From positions 1 to 56,145 of the forward strand of contig CACXMR010000007.1 of the NCBI GenBank assembly GCA_902768825.1: 56,145 nt of DNA, read 5' to 3'. Both the position numbers and the translations under genes were made by a program. How positions within the stretch are numbered: the stretch's first letter is position 1; each line of letters begins with the position of its first letter. Shown piece by piece: positions 16,877-26,122 of this stretch. The notes under the pieces were generated by a model that worked only from the letters and a program-made list of their open reading frames with translations, had not been told where the DNA came from and ran no database searches. The stretch is from an uncultured Ruminococcus sp. (GTDB lineage Bacteria > Bacillota > Clostridia > Oscillospirales > Acutalibacteraceae).

Positions 16877-16905
16877 AGTATATCATATCAGTGCTCAGCT
16901 TTCAA
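16877..16905 (-). promoter_or_regulatory. Promoter of metAA
   Basis: On the minus strand TTGAAA (16900-16905), 17-base spacer, TATACT (16877-16882), squeezed into the 74 bases between the zapA stop and the metAA start. Confidence 0.6.
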
Positions 16906-16911
16906 GGGCTG

Positions 16912-17439
16912 TTACTGATCATTTTTCCTTTTCTTGTCCCGCCTGTCCATTCTGTCACTTTTATCCTCATCGGTGCCGTGCAGGTGAGAGCTGTCCTCCT
17001 TGATCTGGGAAAAATCCAGGACAGAGAAATGCCCTTTGGCGGCAGCCGGAGCCGGCTGTGACTGTGGTACAGGCATTGCGGCGGCCATAGTGCGCATTCT
17101 CGACAGAAGCTCCTCGTTTTCAGCCTTGAGGCTCTCGATTTCCTTCTCAAGCTCGACACCGGTTGCCTTCAGCTCCACTATCTCTTCGAGATATGCCGAA
17201 AGCTGCCTTCTCAGGTCGGCGGCCTCCTCCTGAGCCTTCTGCATTGCGTCACAGTAATTCAGTGCTGAAAGAATGGTCGCTCCTGTCACGGATGTGATAG
17301 CCGTTCTGCAGGTATTCTTAATATCCCTGTCAACTCTGTCGGCAAGGGCACGGGAATATTTTTCGTCCTCCGATGACAGCAGCGTAAACTCGTTACCTGC
17401 CACCCTCAGCTTTATTCTTTTCTTCGCCTTGTTCTCCAT
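16912..17439 (-). CDS. zapA: Cell division protein ZapA
   Basis: A 175-residue protein. Residues 1-100 are the ZapA domain ('KKRIKLRVAGNEFTL', 'RALADRVDRDI', 'ATILSALNYCDAMQKA'), which binds and bundles FtsZ. It continues as a long coiled coil to about residue 120. The C-terminal 55 residues form an Ala/Pro-rich linker and a charged tail, so the protein is longer than the usual 90-110 residues. The start at 17439 has GGAGAG upstream. It is transcribed away from glgP. Confidence 0.9.
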   Translation of the reverse strand: MENKAKKRIKLRVAGNEFTLLSSEDEKYSRALADRVDRDIKNTCRTAITSVTGATILSALNYCDAMQKAQEEAADLRRQLSAYLEEIVELKATGVELEKEIESLKAENEELLSRMRTMAAAMPVPQSQPAPAAAKGHFSVLDFSQIKEDSSHLHGTDEDKSDRMDRRDKKRKNDQ

Positions 17440-17632
17440 TTGCGATCACTCTCCAACGATATGATAAGCTCTATCATAGTATTATAAACTATTTTTATGA
17501 AATATAAAAGCCTTATTTGCAGGTTTGGGGCATTTTTCTGTCTCTGAAGGGAATTTTTTTGCAAAAGCATCTCCCGCAGCCCCTTAACCCAGGCAATTAC
17601 AATAAAAAGTACATTTTAATTGCATTTTTTGG

Positions 17633-17661
17633 TTGAAATTTATTTTGTGATAGTGTATAAT
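17633..17661 (+). promoter_or_regulatory. Promoter of glgP
   Basis: TTGAAA (17633-17638), 17-base spacer, TATAAT (17656-17661), followed by a leader of about 115 bases in which I recognise no riboswitch. The remainder of 17440-17781 is AT-rich and must also hold the zapA promoter. Confidence 0.7.
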
Positions 17662-17781
17662 TATCTTTGATTTCTTTCGGGACAAGCAGGGATCGGCCTT
17701 GGCGACATCGAGCACAGGGCGCTTCAGATCATATCCCTGTAAAGATTTCATTTTTCGCCTAAAAAGGAAAGGGGTATTTTT

Positions 17782-20190
17782 ATGTCAAAGTCGAAGCTGA
17801 CTCCGAGCGAGGCAAGAGAGCTCATCATAGCGAAGCTCTCACATAATTTCGGCGTGTCTCCCGCCGACGCTACGGACGAGCATTACTACAAGGCTGTTGC
17901 TCTGGTAATCAGAGACTTTATGCGTGTGCAGCACAAGAAGTTTGCATCGGCAGCCGTCAAGGAAGGTTCAAAGACCGTTTACTATCTCTGCATGGAGTTC
18001 CTTATGGGACGTTCCCTCAGAAACGACCTTTACAATCTGGGTCTTGAGGACACCATGACAAAGGCCCTCAAGGGTCTTGATATCAAGATTGAAAATATTT
18101 ATGAGTGCGAGCCGGACGCAGGTCTGGGCAACGGCGGTCTGGGCAGACTTGCCGCCTGCTTCCTGGACGGTCTTGCAACACAGAACTACGCCGCTATGGG
18201 TTATTCCCTGCGCTATGAGTTTGGAATCTTCAGACAGAAGCTGGTAGAGGGCTGGCAGACCGAGCTTCCGGATTTCTGGCTCCCCGGCGGTTCTGTATGG
18301 CTCCAGCCCCATCCCGAGAAGGCCATTCCCGTATTTTTTGACGGTCACATCAAGGAGTCATGGGACGGCGACCATCATTCCATCGAGCTGGAAGGCCCCA
18401 CTAAGGTCATCGCTACTCCCTATGATATGCTGGTTCCCGGCTACGGCGGCGAGGGCATTAACAGACTGAGACTCTGGGCGTCATCCTCTGACAACTTCGA
18501 CATGAAGCTCTTCAACTCCGGCGATTATGTAAGAGCCATGGAGCAGAAGGCACTTGCCGAGAGCATCACAAGGGTGCTCTATCCTGAGGACAACCACAGC
18601 GAGGGCAAGAGCCTGCGCCTTAGCCAGCAATACTTCCTTGTATCGGCTACTATCCAGGATATCATCAGACGTCACCTCAGAGATCACAACACTCTGGACA
18701 ATCTTCCTGATGTAGTGGCTATCCACCTCAACGACACACATCCTGTGCTTGCTATACCTGAGCTTATGAGGATAATGCTTGACGAGTGCGGCTATGACTG
18801 GGACAAGACCTGGGATATTGTGACAAGAACCGTTGCATACACCAACCACACTGTAATGAGCGAGGCTCTTGAGTGCTGGCAGGTAGATATGTTCTCCAGA
18901 AAGCTCCCCCGCATCTATCAGATAGTTGAGGAGATCAACAGACGCTTCTGCGAGAAGATGCAGAAGGCAGGAGTGGACGGCTGGAAGATCGGAAGGATGT
19001 CAGTCATCAACGACGGCATCGTAAGAATGGCTAATCTTGCGGTTATCGCAAGCCATTCCGTAAACGGCGTGTCAAAGCTCCACAGTGAGATACTCAAGGA
19101 TTCCGTGTTCAATGATTTCTACACTGTAACCCCTGAAAAGTTTAAGAACGTAACCAACGGCATAGCTCACAGACGCTGGCTCAACCAGTCCAATCCTGGG
19201 CTTGCTTCACTCATTACAGATCTCATCGGCGATGAGTTTATCAAAGACGCAAACGCTCTGGAGGGTCTTATGGCCTACAAGAACGATACCGCTGTTCTGG
19301 ATAAGCTTGCCGCTATCAAAAAGCAGAATAAGGAGCGCATGGTAAAGTATATCAAGGAGCACAACGGCATTGTCGTTGACCCTGATTCCATCTTTGACGT
19401 GCAGGTAAAGCGTCTGCATGAATACAAGCGTCAGCTTATGAACGCACTGCACATTTACAGCACCTATCAGTGGCTCCGTGACAACCCGAATGCTGATTAT
19501 GTGCCCAAGACCTATATCTTCGGTGCAAAGGCTGCTCCCGGCTACTATTTCGCAAAGCAGATCATCCAGTTTATCGTAGAGCTTGCCAACAAGATCAACA
19601 ACGATCCCCGTGTCAACAAGAAGCTCAAGGTGGTTTACCTGGAGGACTACCGTGTATCCGTTGCAGAGAAGCTCATTCCCGCAGCGGAGATAAGCGAGCA
19701 GATTTCCCTTGCAGGCACAGAGGCTTCGGGCACCAGCAACATGAAGTTTATGATAAACGGTGCCATCACACTGGGTACCCTTGACGGTGCAAACGTGGAG
19801 ATTCACGATGTAGTAGGCGATGACAATGCCCTTATCTTCGGCATGACCACACCTGAGGTCAACCAGCTTCTGCGCCAGGGCTATTATCCCTCAGTGCCCT
19901 ACAACAACAACCACATCATCAGGGCTGCTGTTGACGGCATCCGCTCAGAGTTTGGACCCCACTTTGAGGATATTTTCATCTCCCTCTCTACAAAGGATCC
20001 CTATATGGTGCTTGCTGACTTTGCCGACTATTCTACCATCCAGCAGAAGGCGTCAAAGCTCTATCTTGACACTCAGACATGGAACCGTATGTCTCTGGTC
20101 AACATCGCAAAGGCAGGACGTTTTGCCTCTGACCGCTCCATCCGTGATTATGCGGAAACCATCTGGGGCAGCAAGCCTGTTACTCTCTGA
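17782..20190 (+). CDS. glgP: Glycogen/starch phosphorylase
   Basis: An 802-residue GT35 enzyme, full length for the family. It cleaves alpha-1,4-glucan with phosphate to glucose 1-phosphate in the cytoplasm. The pyridoxal phosphate lysine is Lys655 in 'EASGTSNMKFMINGA'. Other motifs: 'GLGNGGLGRLAACFLDG' near residue 114 and 'RVHEYKRQL'-like 'QVKRLHEYKRQLMNA' near 543. The start has AAAGGAAAGGGG upstream. It stands alone with its own promoter and terminator. With the GH13 enzyme at the end of the window it suggests internal glucan storage and mobilisation. Confidence 0.97.
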   Translation: MSKSKLTPSEARELIIAKLSHNFGVSPADATDEHYYKAVALVIRDFMRVQHKKFASAAVKEGSKTVYYLCMEFLMGRSLRNDLYNLGLEDTMTKALKGLDIKIENIYECEPDAGLGNGGLGRLAACFLDGLATQNYAAMGYSLRYEFGIFRQKLVEGWQTELPDFWLPGGSVWLQPHPEKAIPVFFDGHIKESWDGDHHSIELEGPTKVIATPYDMLVPGYGGEGINRLRLWASSSDNFDMKLFNSGDYVRAMEQKALAESITRVLYPEDNHSEGKSLRLSQQYFLVSATIQDIIRRHLRDHNTLDNLPDVVAIHLNDTHPVLAIPELMRIMLDECGYDWDKTWDIVTRTVAYTNHTVMSEALECWQVDMFSRKLPRIYQIVEEINRRFCEKMQKAGVDGWKIGRMSVINDGIVRMANLAVIASHSVNGVSKLHSEILKDSVFNDFYTVTPEKFKNVTNGIAHRRWLNQSNPGLASLITDLIGDEFIKDANALEGLMAYKNDTAVLDKLAAIKKQNKERMVKYIKEHNGIVVDPDSIFDVQVKRLHEYKRQLMNALHIYSTYQWLRDNPNADYVPKTYIFGAKAAPGYYFAKQIIQFIVELANKINNDPRVNKKLKVVYLEDYRVSVAEKLIPAAEISEQISLAGTEASGTSNMKFMINGAITLGTLDGANVEIHDVVGDDNALIFGMTTPEVNQLLRQGYYPSVPYNNNHIIRAAVDGIRSEFGPHFEDIFISLSTKDPYMVLADFADYSTIQQKASKLYLDTQTWNRMSLVNIAKAGRFASDRSIRDYAETIWGSKPVTL

Positions 20191-20197
20191 TACCACT

Positions 20198-20231
20198 ACC
20201 CGCCGTGCCCCTTCCCGGGCGGCGGGTTTTT
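20198..20231 (+). terminator. Terminator of glgP
   Basis: Stem ACCCGCC / GGCGGGT closes a GC-rich inner loop and is followed by TTTTT. Confidence 0.85.
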
Positions 20232-20257
20232 CAATTCTCCTGTCGGGGCCAGCGTGA

Positions 20258-20690
20258 CGCTGGATGATAATTAACTATGAACTGCGAGGGTGCAGTGTTG
20301 ATTCGTACACAGAGCGTAACGAAGTGAAGCGAACCCCTGCAAACACGGGGGCGCAGGCTCTGCGCATGTGTGTCCGCGGGATGAAAGAAAGTTACATCCG
20401 CGAGCGGCCAACTTGCAATTCAGACATTCTGCCCCCGCAAACACGGGAGCGCAGGCTCTGCGCATGTGTGTCCGCAGGATGAAAGAAAGTTACATCCGCG
20501 AGCGGCCAACTTGCAATTCAGACATTCTGCCCCTGCAAACACGGGAGCGCAGGCTCTGCGCATGTGTGTCCGCTGGATGATAATTAACTATGAACTGCGA
20601 GGGTGCAGTGTTGATCCGTACACAGAGCGTAACGAAGTGAAGCGAACCCCGCAAACACGGGAGCGCAGGCTCTGCGCTTTTTTGGGGGGA
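20258..20690. repeat. Intergenic repeat mosaic, locus 3, with a 98-base tandem array
   Basis: An outer unit (GGATGATAATTAACTATGAA, GAGGGTGCAGTG, CACAGAGCGTAACGAAGTGA) occurs at both ends (about 20260-20340 and 20572-20650). Between them the segment beginning GCAAACACGGG recurs at 20339, 20437 and 20535, exactly 98 bases apart, and once more at about 20651. Each carries GCGCAGGCTCTGCGC and a hairpin GGATG...CATCC. Several small frames are open through it, but they repeat with the DNA and have no protein signature. Confidence 0.9.
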
Positions 20691-20694
20691 ATAG

Positions 20695-20723
20695 TTGATA
20701 AAATCGGAGAATTATTGTATAAT
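20695..20723 (+). promoter_or_regulatory. Promoter of hisS
   Basis: TTGATA (20695-20700), 17-base spacer, TATAAT (20718-20723), starting only five bases after the repeat mosaic. The leader of about 100 bases shows no T-box that I can recognise. Confidence 0.7.
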
Positions 20724-20830
20724 GGGATGAAAAGACTGAAAATACTATTGCTTTGTGCTGTTATCCTTCGTGCGCTCTCTGCATGACAGTAAAGATAATA
20801 GTATATAAGCATGAAAGGAAGCGAATAATT

Positions 20831-22138
20831 ATGAAACTCATCACAAATAGAGTCTACGGAACAGAGGATATTCTGCCTGCCGATAGCTATAAGTGGCAGT
20901 TTTTGGAGGATATCATGCGCAAGCAGGCTCAGTCCTACGGCTTCAGAGAAATAAGAACGCCGGTGTTTGAGCACACAGAACTTTTTGACCGCTCTGTGGG
21001 AGATACTACCGACATCGTGCAGAAGGAAATGTACACATTTACCACTAAGGGCGGAGATAACATCTCGCTCAAACCTGAGGGCACCGCAGGTGCCGCAAGA
21101 GCTATGCTTGAGCACGGTGTTTATAACGAGGGCTACCCCATCAAGGCCTACTATCTCACCGCCTGCTACCGCTATGAAAAGAAAAATTACGGCAGACAGA
21201 GAGAGTTCCACCAGTTTGGCATGGAGGTCTATGGCGCAGCCTCTGCCTTTGCCGATGCTGAGGTCATTTGTGCTGCAAACTCCATCTTTGACAGGCTGGG
21301 CGTGCAGAATATCAGGCTGGAGATCAACTCCATCGGCTGCCCTGAGTGCAGACCCAAATATACTGCGGCTCTTAAAGAATATTTCGGTGCTCACGAGGCA
21401 GAGCTGTGCGATACCTGCCGCTCACGCCTTGGCCGCAACCCTATGAGAATATTGGACTGCAAAAGCCCCATATGTTCACAGATCGCAAGAAACGCTCCTC
21501 AGGTGCTGGATTTCCTCTGCAACGACTGCAGCAAGCACTTTGACGAGGTAAAAAGCTGCCTGGACGCTGTAAAGCTCCGCTATAGAGTAAACCCCGCTAT
21601 CGTAAGAGGTCTTGACTATTACACCCGCACCGTGTTTGAGTTTGTAGACACTGAGATAGGCACCATCTGCGGCGGCGGAAGATATGACGGACTTATCGAG
21701 GAGATAGGCGGTCAGCACACACCCTCGCTGGGCTTCGGCATGGGCATGGAAAGACTTCTTCTGCTGCTCAAGGAGCAAAAGATAGAAATTCCCGAGCCTC
21801 CCGTCTGCGATCTTTATGTGCTGGGCATCGGCGAGCAGGCAAAGCTCAAGGCCTTCAACATAGTCGAGGGCGTGAGAAACGCATCCCTCATAGCAGAGGG
21901 AGACATTGTGGGCAGAAGCGTAAAGGCTCAGATGAAGTATGCCGACAAGATAAAGGCCCATTTCTCAATGGTCATAGGCGACAGCGAGCTTGAACAGAAC
22001 AGCGCAAAGCTGCGCAACATGAACGGCGGCAAGGAGACAGTGGTACCGCTGGACGAGGGCTTCTTCAATGCATTCTTTGCGGCTTATGTAGAGGATAACA
22101 ATTCAGAGCTGCTGGAACAGCTTGACAGCATGAAATAA
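20831..22138 (+). CDS. hisS: Histidyl-tRNA synthetase
   Basis: A 435-residue class II synthetase. The frame is open upstream, but the family start 'MKLITNRVYGTEDILP' at 20831 follows AAAGGAAG. Motif 2 is 'YRYEKKNYGRQREFHQFG'. The histidine-specific motifs are 'LKPEGTAGAARA' and 'GLDYYTRTVFEF', and motif 3 is 'GFGMGMERLLLLL'. A Cys cluster near residue 170-205 ('CPECRPKY', 'CDTCRSRL') is typical of many Firmicute HisRS. The anticodon-binding domain closes the protein. aspS follows after 30 bases and is probably co-transcribed, the usual hisS-aspS pairing in Firmicutes. Confidence 0.96.
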   Translation: MKLITNRVYGTEDILPADSYKWQFLEDIMRKQAQSYGFREIRTPVFEHTELFDRSVGDTTDIVQKEMYTFTTKGGDNISLKPEGTAGAARAMLEHGVYNEGYPIKAYYLTACYRYEKKNYGRQREFHQFGMEVYGAASAFADAEVICAANSIFDRLGVQNIRLEINSIGCPECRPKYTAALKEYFGAHEAELCDTCRSRLGRNPMRILDCKSPICSQIARNAPQVLDFLCNDCSKHFDEVKSCLDAVKLRYRVNPAIVRGLDYYTRTVFEFVDTEIGTICGGGRYDGLIEEIGGQHTPSLGFGMGMERLLLLLKEQKIEIPEPPVCDLYVLGIGEQAKLKAFNIVEGVRNASLIAEGDIVGRSVKAQMKYADKIKAHFSMVIGDSELEQNSAKLRNMNGGKETVVPLDEGFFNAFFAAYVEDNNSELLEQLDSMK

Positions 22139-22168
22139 AATACTCACAAGAAAAAGGAAGTAATGACA

Positions 22169-23941
22169 ATGGCAGAATTTTTGACAGGAATGAAGCGCAC
22201 CTGTTACTGCGGCACCCTGAGCAGTGCAGACATCGGACAGGAGGTAGTGGTTTGCGGCTGGACCCAGAGACAGAGGGATCTCGGACAGCTTATCTTCATT
22301 GACCTGCGTGACAGAACAGGCATAGTGCAGCTGGCCTTTGACGACAAGACAGACAAAGAAGTGTTTGACAAGGCCGCATCAGTCCGCTCGGAGTTTGTGC
22401 TGGGCGTAAGAGGTATCGTCAGGGAAAGAAGCTCCAAAAACAAGGACATCCCCACCGGAGATATCGAGATAGAGGTAAAGGAGCTTCGCATTCTCTCCGA
22501 AAGCGAGACCACACCCTTTGAGATAATCGACAACTGCCCCACAGCTGAGCTTACCAGACTCAAGTATCGTTATCTTGACCTGAGACGTCCCGAGCTGCAA
22601 AAGAATATGATCTTCCGCCACAAGGTGGCCAAGGTTACCCGTGATTTCTTTGACGAGAACGGCTTTATCGAGCTGGAGACTCCTATGCTCATCAAATCGA
22701 CCCCTGAGGGAGCGAGAGACTTCCTTGTGCCCTCAAGAATACATAAGGGTTCATTCTATGCGCTGCCCCAGTCACCCCAGATGTATAAGCAGCTCTGCAT
22801 GGTGGCAGGCTTTGACAGATATATGCAGATAGCCCGCTGCTTCCGTGACGAGGACCTGAGAGCAGACAGACAGCCTGAGTTTACGCAGATCGACCTGGAG
22901 CTTTCGTTTGTTGACATGGAGGACATTCTTGATCTGGGCGAGAGATATATCAAGCGTCTTTTCAAGGACGTCATGGATGTAGACATTCCCACACCGTTCC
23001 CACGCTACACCTACAACGAGGTAATGGAGCGCTACGGTTCGGACAAGCCCGACACCCGTTTTGACCTGGAAATAGTAAACATCAGCGAAGAGGTTGCATC
23101 ATCGGAGTTTGCAGTATTCAAGAACGCCCTTGCAGGCGGCGGCTCAGTCCGTGCAGTAAACGCTAAGAATGCCGCAAAGACCTATACCCGCAAGGAGATA
23201 GACAAGCTGACAGAGTTTGTAAAGGGTATGGGTGCAAAGGGTCTTGCATGGATAAGAATGACCGATGACGGCATTTCATCAAGCTTTGCAAAGTTTATGT
23301 CCGAGGACGAGATGAAGGCAATATTAGCCAAGACCGGAGCCGAGAAGGGCGATGTGGTGCTTGTGGTAGCCGACACCGACACAGGGCTGGTACTTTCAAC
23401 ACTGGGCGCTGTCCGTGTGGAATGTGCAAAGAAGCTTGGACTCATCAAGCCGGGCTACAACTTCCTCTGGGTGGTTAAGTTCCCATTCTTTGAGTTTGAC
23501 AAGGAGAGCGGCGAGTGGATAGCAATGCACCATCCCTTTACATCACCCACAGATGACTGTCTTGACAAGCTTGAGGGTGACAAGGGCGAGGTCTATGCAA
23601 AGGCCTATGACATGGTGCTCAACGGCACTGAGCTTTCCTCAGGTTCTATCCGTATCACAAACCCCGAACTGCAAAAAAAGATGTTCTCCATGCTGGGACT
23701 TTCCGATGAGGAGGCATACAAGAAGTTTGGTTTCCTGATGGACGCCTTCAAATTTGGCGCACCGCCTCACGGAGGCATGGGCATAGGCCTTGACAGGCTT
23801 GTAATGCAGATGTTGGGCGCACCGACCCTGAGGGATGTTGTGCTCTTCCCGAAGGTACAGAACGCCAGCGAGCCCATGACTAACGCTCCTGCCGACGTTG
23901 ACCCCCAGCAGCTCACTGATCTGGGTATAGGGATACTGTAA
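22169..23941 (+). CDS. aspS: Aspartyl-tRNA synthetase
   Basis: A 590-residue bacterial-type AspRS. The N-terminal OB-fold anticodon domain ('VVVCGWTQRQRDLGQLIFIDLRD', in two strands) is followed by the class II core: 'YALPQSPQMYKQLCMV', 'RCFRDEDLRADRQPEF' (motif 2) and 'GMGIGLDRLVMQMLG' (motif 3). The GAD insertion lies around residues 300-420. Two ATGs are six bases apart; I chose 22169 because AAGGAAG (22155-22161) then has a better spacing than for 22163. It is the second gene after hisS. The stop is directly followed by a repeat palindrome that may end the transcript. Confidence 0.96.
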   Translation: MAEFLTGMKRTCYCGTLSSADIGQEVVVCGWTQRQRDLGQLIFIDLRDRTGIVQLAFDDKTDKEVFDKAASVRSEFVLGVRGIVRERSSKNKDIPTGDIEIEVKELRILSESETTPFEIIDNCPTAELTRLKYRYLDLRRPELQKNMIFRHKVAKVTRDFFDENGFIELETPMLIKSTPEGARDFLVPSRIHKGSFYALPQSPQMYKQLCMVAGFDRYMQIARCFRDEDLRADRQPEFTQIDLELSFVDMEDILDLGERYIKRLFKDVMDVDIPTPFPRYTYNEVMERYGSDKPDTRFDLEIVNISEEVASSEFAVFKNALAGGGSVRAVNAKNAAKTYTRKEIDKLTEFVKGMGAKGLAWIRMTDDGISSSFAKFMSEDEMKAILAKTGAEKGDVVLVVADTDTGLVLSTLGAVRVECAKKLGLIKPGYNFLWVVKFPFFEFDKESGEWIAMHHPFTSPTDDCLDKLEGDKGEVYAKAYDMVLNGTELSSGSIRITNPELQKKMFSMLGLSDEEAYKKFGFLMDAFKFGAPPHGGMGIGLDRLVMQMLGAPTLRDVVLFPKVQNASEPMTNAPADVDPQQLTDLGIGIL

Positions 23942-24290
23942 GTCAGGGGGACTTTTGCGAAAAAGTCCCCCTGACAACCCCGAAAACGCTGTTCGCGGTG
24001 GTAGAGTGTCTGATTTCTTAGTTGACTGTTCGCGGCTCAAAGTTAATTCTCGAATTGCGGAAATAAAAATAATCATACCCGAAAGACTATCAGCGCACTC
24101 AATTTTACGTTGAAAGATTCCCAGACAACCCCGAAAACGCTGTTTGCGGTGGTAGAGTGTCTGATTTCTTAGTTGACTGTTCGCGGCTCTAAGTTAATTC
24201 TCGGATTGCGGAAATAAAAATATCATACCCGAAAGACTATCAGCACACTCAATTTTGCGTTGAAAGATTCCCAGACATAAAACATTACTG
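23942..24290. repeat. Intergenic repeat mosaic, locus 4: palindrome plus 151-base tandem duplication
   Basis: 23942-23975 is a near-perfect palindrome (GTCAGGGGGACTTTT / AAAAGTCCCCCTGAC) that starts on the base after the aspS stop. Then a unit starting CGAAAACGCTGTT occurs at 23981 and again at 24132, with a period of 151 bases and few differences; it contains TAGAGTGTCTGATTTCTTAG and GTTGAAAGATTCCCAGACA. No coding frame is shared with good support. Confidence 0.9.
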
Positions 24291-24337
24291 TCTGCGTGAA
24301 GAGGTGCAGTTACAAGTCAATTTATCTGCCCTCGCCG

Positions 24338-24376
24338 GCTTGATTTCGAAAGGAATCAAGCTGTTTTTTTTTTTTT
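24338..24376 (+). terminator. Terminator-like hairpin with 13 T before the protease operon
   Basis: A perfect 8-bp stem GCTTGATT / AATCAAGC with loop TCGAAAGG, then TG and 13 T in a row. It ends only 52 bases before the start of the first protease gene. It can terminate read-through from aspS, or act as an attenuator if the protease promoter lies further upstream. Confidence 0.85.
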
Positions 24377-24428
24377 GAATAATCCTATATGTCAATGCAT
24401 ATCCTTTCAAAGACAAAGGGGGCAGGCT

Positions 24429-26105
24429 ATGGAGGTCATCGCAAAGTATAACGGCAGCATAACGGATTTAGAGCAAAGCATGGGAATAAGAGCTGAGGAT
24501 CTCTCCGCAGGCTACTGCGTCATAAACATCCCAAGGGCAAGGGTGGGGGAGCTGTATTCCAATTCGGCAATAGAGGATTTGGAGCTTCCTAAGAGACTGT
24601 ATGTCGGCAGCAGCTATCGGCTTAGTTCAAGCTGTATAACCCCATTGCAGAACAAAAACAGCTACGACCTCAGGGGAAGAGGGACCATAACCGCTGTAAT
24701 TGATTCGGGCATCGACTATAGACATCCGGATTTCAGGAACAGCGACGGGAGTACAAGAATCATAGCTATCTGGGATCAGAGCATAAACGGCTCACCGCCT
24801 CAGGGCTTCTATAAGGGCACTGAGTATGACAGCGAAATGATCGACATGGCTCTCCTTTCCGATGACCCCATGAGCCTTATCCCGTCACGGGATCTGGTGG
24901 GTCACGGCACCGCTGTGGCAGGTATAGCGGCAGGCAACGGAGCGGCTTCGGACGGGGAAAACACCGGAGTTGCGCCGCTGTGCAATATCATAGCAGTCAA
25001 GGTGGGCAGCACCGGCAGGGATAGCTTTGCATTCAGCACAGACATAATGAGGGCGGTAAAATACGTCACCGATAAGGCAAGGACACTCAATATGCCTGTA
25101 GCCATAAACCTCAGCTTCGGAATGAACGAGGGTGCACACAACGGACAATCCCTCTTTGAGGAATATCTTTCTCAGGCATCGGGCTTCTGGAAGAACGTGA
25201 TAGTAGCCCCCACAGGCAACGAAGGAGCAGCAGGGCACCATTATTCCGGATATGTGAGAGCAGGACAGACGAAGGAGATAAGCTTCTTTACGGCGTCCGG
25301 CATAGAGAGGTTTTATATCTCCCTGTGGAAAAGCTTTGCGGATAGCTTCACCTTTGAGCTGATCTTCCCCGGCGGGCTGTCCTCAGGGGTCATAGGCGTT
25401 GAGAGCCAATATAAACGGATACGCACCGGAGACCTTGTGATGGATGCGATTTACGGTCAGCCGGTGAGATATTCCGTAAACCAGGAGATATTCATTCAGG
25501 TGAGCGCACAAAGCGGCACCATCAGGTCAGGAAACTGGCAGCTCAGACTCATTCCCACAGATATAGTTGACGGAAGGATAGAGGCATGGCTGCCGACCCT
25601 TGAGGAGGTAGGTGCCGGAACCTATTTTTCGGAGCCGGACACAAATAATACCATGACACTTCCATCCACCGCCCACAAACTCATTCGTGTAGCGGGCTAT
25701 AACGACCTGATAGGCAGCATTGCCCCCTTTTCCGGAGTGGGAGCCCAGGTGTGCACCGGACAGATACCGGATATCGAGGCTCCGGCAGTGAATATTATCT
25801 CTTCCGCAGTCGGCGGCGGTTACGATTCCTTTACCGGCACAAGCTTCGCTTCGCCCTTCGTCACAGGAAGCGCCGCTCTGCTTATGGAATGGGGCATTAC
25901 CAACGGCAATTCTCCGTTTTTTTACGGCGAAAGGATAAAGGCCTTTCTGCGCCTTGGAGCCACCCGCCGCCCCAATACGAAATATCCCGACCCTGCCTTC
26001 GGATATGGCAGGCTTTGCCTTGAAAAAGCCCTTTCCTACGCCGTGAGATACACCGAAGGGAAGGCACCTTTTTATTTTGATAGTTACCCTGACGATACAG
26101 ACTGA
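24429..26105 (+). CDS. Csp-like subtilisin family (S8) serine protease 1
   Basis: A 558-residue S8 protease of the clostridial Csp type, which activates the cortex hydrolase SleC during spore germination. It has a short N-terminal prodomain (about 1-75) and no classical signal peptide. The triad is complete: Asp92 in 'VIDSGIDYRHP', His159 in 'VGHGTAVAG', Ser472 in 'FTGTSFASP'. The insert typical of Csp (jelly-roll-like) lies between His and Ser, about residues 285-430. The start at 24429 has AAAGGGGG upstream; the longer frame does not. A second protease follows after 17 bases and a SleC-like gene after that. Confidence 0.88.
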   Translation: MEVIAKYNGSITDLEQSMGIRAEDLSAGYCVINIPRARVGELYSNSAIEDLELPKRLYVGSSYRLSSSCITPLQNKNSYDLRGRGTITAVIDSGIDYRHPDFRNSDGSTRIIAIWDQSINGSPPQGFYKGTEYDSEMIDMALLSDDPMSLIPSRDLVGHGTAVAGIAAGNGAASDGENTGVAPLCNIIAVKVGSTGRDSFAFSTDIMRAVKYVTDKARTLNMPVAINLSFGMNEGAHNGQSLFEEYLSQASGFWKNVIVAPTGNEGAAGHHYSGYVRAGQTKEISFFTASGIERFYISLWKSFADSFTFELIFPGGLSSGVIGVESQYKRIRTGDLVMDAIYGQPVRYSVNQEIFIQVSAQSGTIRSGNWQLRLIPTDIVDGRIEAWLPTLEEVGAGTYFSEPDTNNTMTLPSTAHKLIRVAGYNDLIGSIAPFSGVGAQVCTGQIPDIEAPAVNIISSAVGGGYDSFTGTSFASPFVTGSAALLMEWGITNGNSPFFYGERIKAFLRLGATRRPNTKYPDPAFGYGRLCLEKALSYAVRYTEGKAPFYFDSYPDDTD

Positions 26106-26122
26106 CGCAAAGGAGGAGCTGC

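Noticed and set aside
20258-20690. CRISPR array (regular 98-base spacing)
   Set aside because: The whole 98-base unit is repeated, with no unique spacers and no cas genes nearby.
20724-20830. T-box leader before hisS
   Set aside because: The leader is only about 100 bases and has no T-box core or long terminator/antiterminator pair.
20588-21394. A 268-codon minus-strand frame across the repeat and hisS start
   Set aside because: It overlaps the hisS promoter, start and motif region and reads through repeated DNA.
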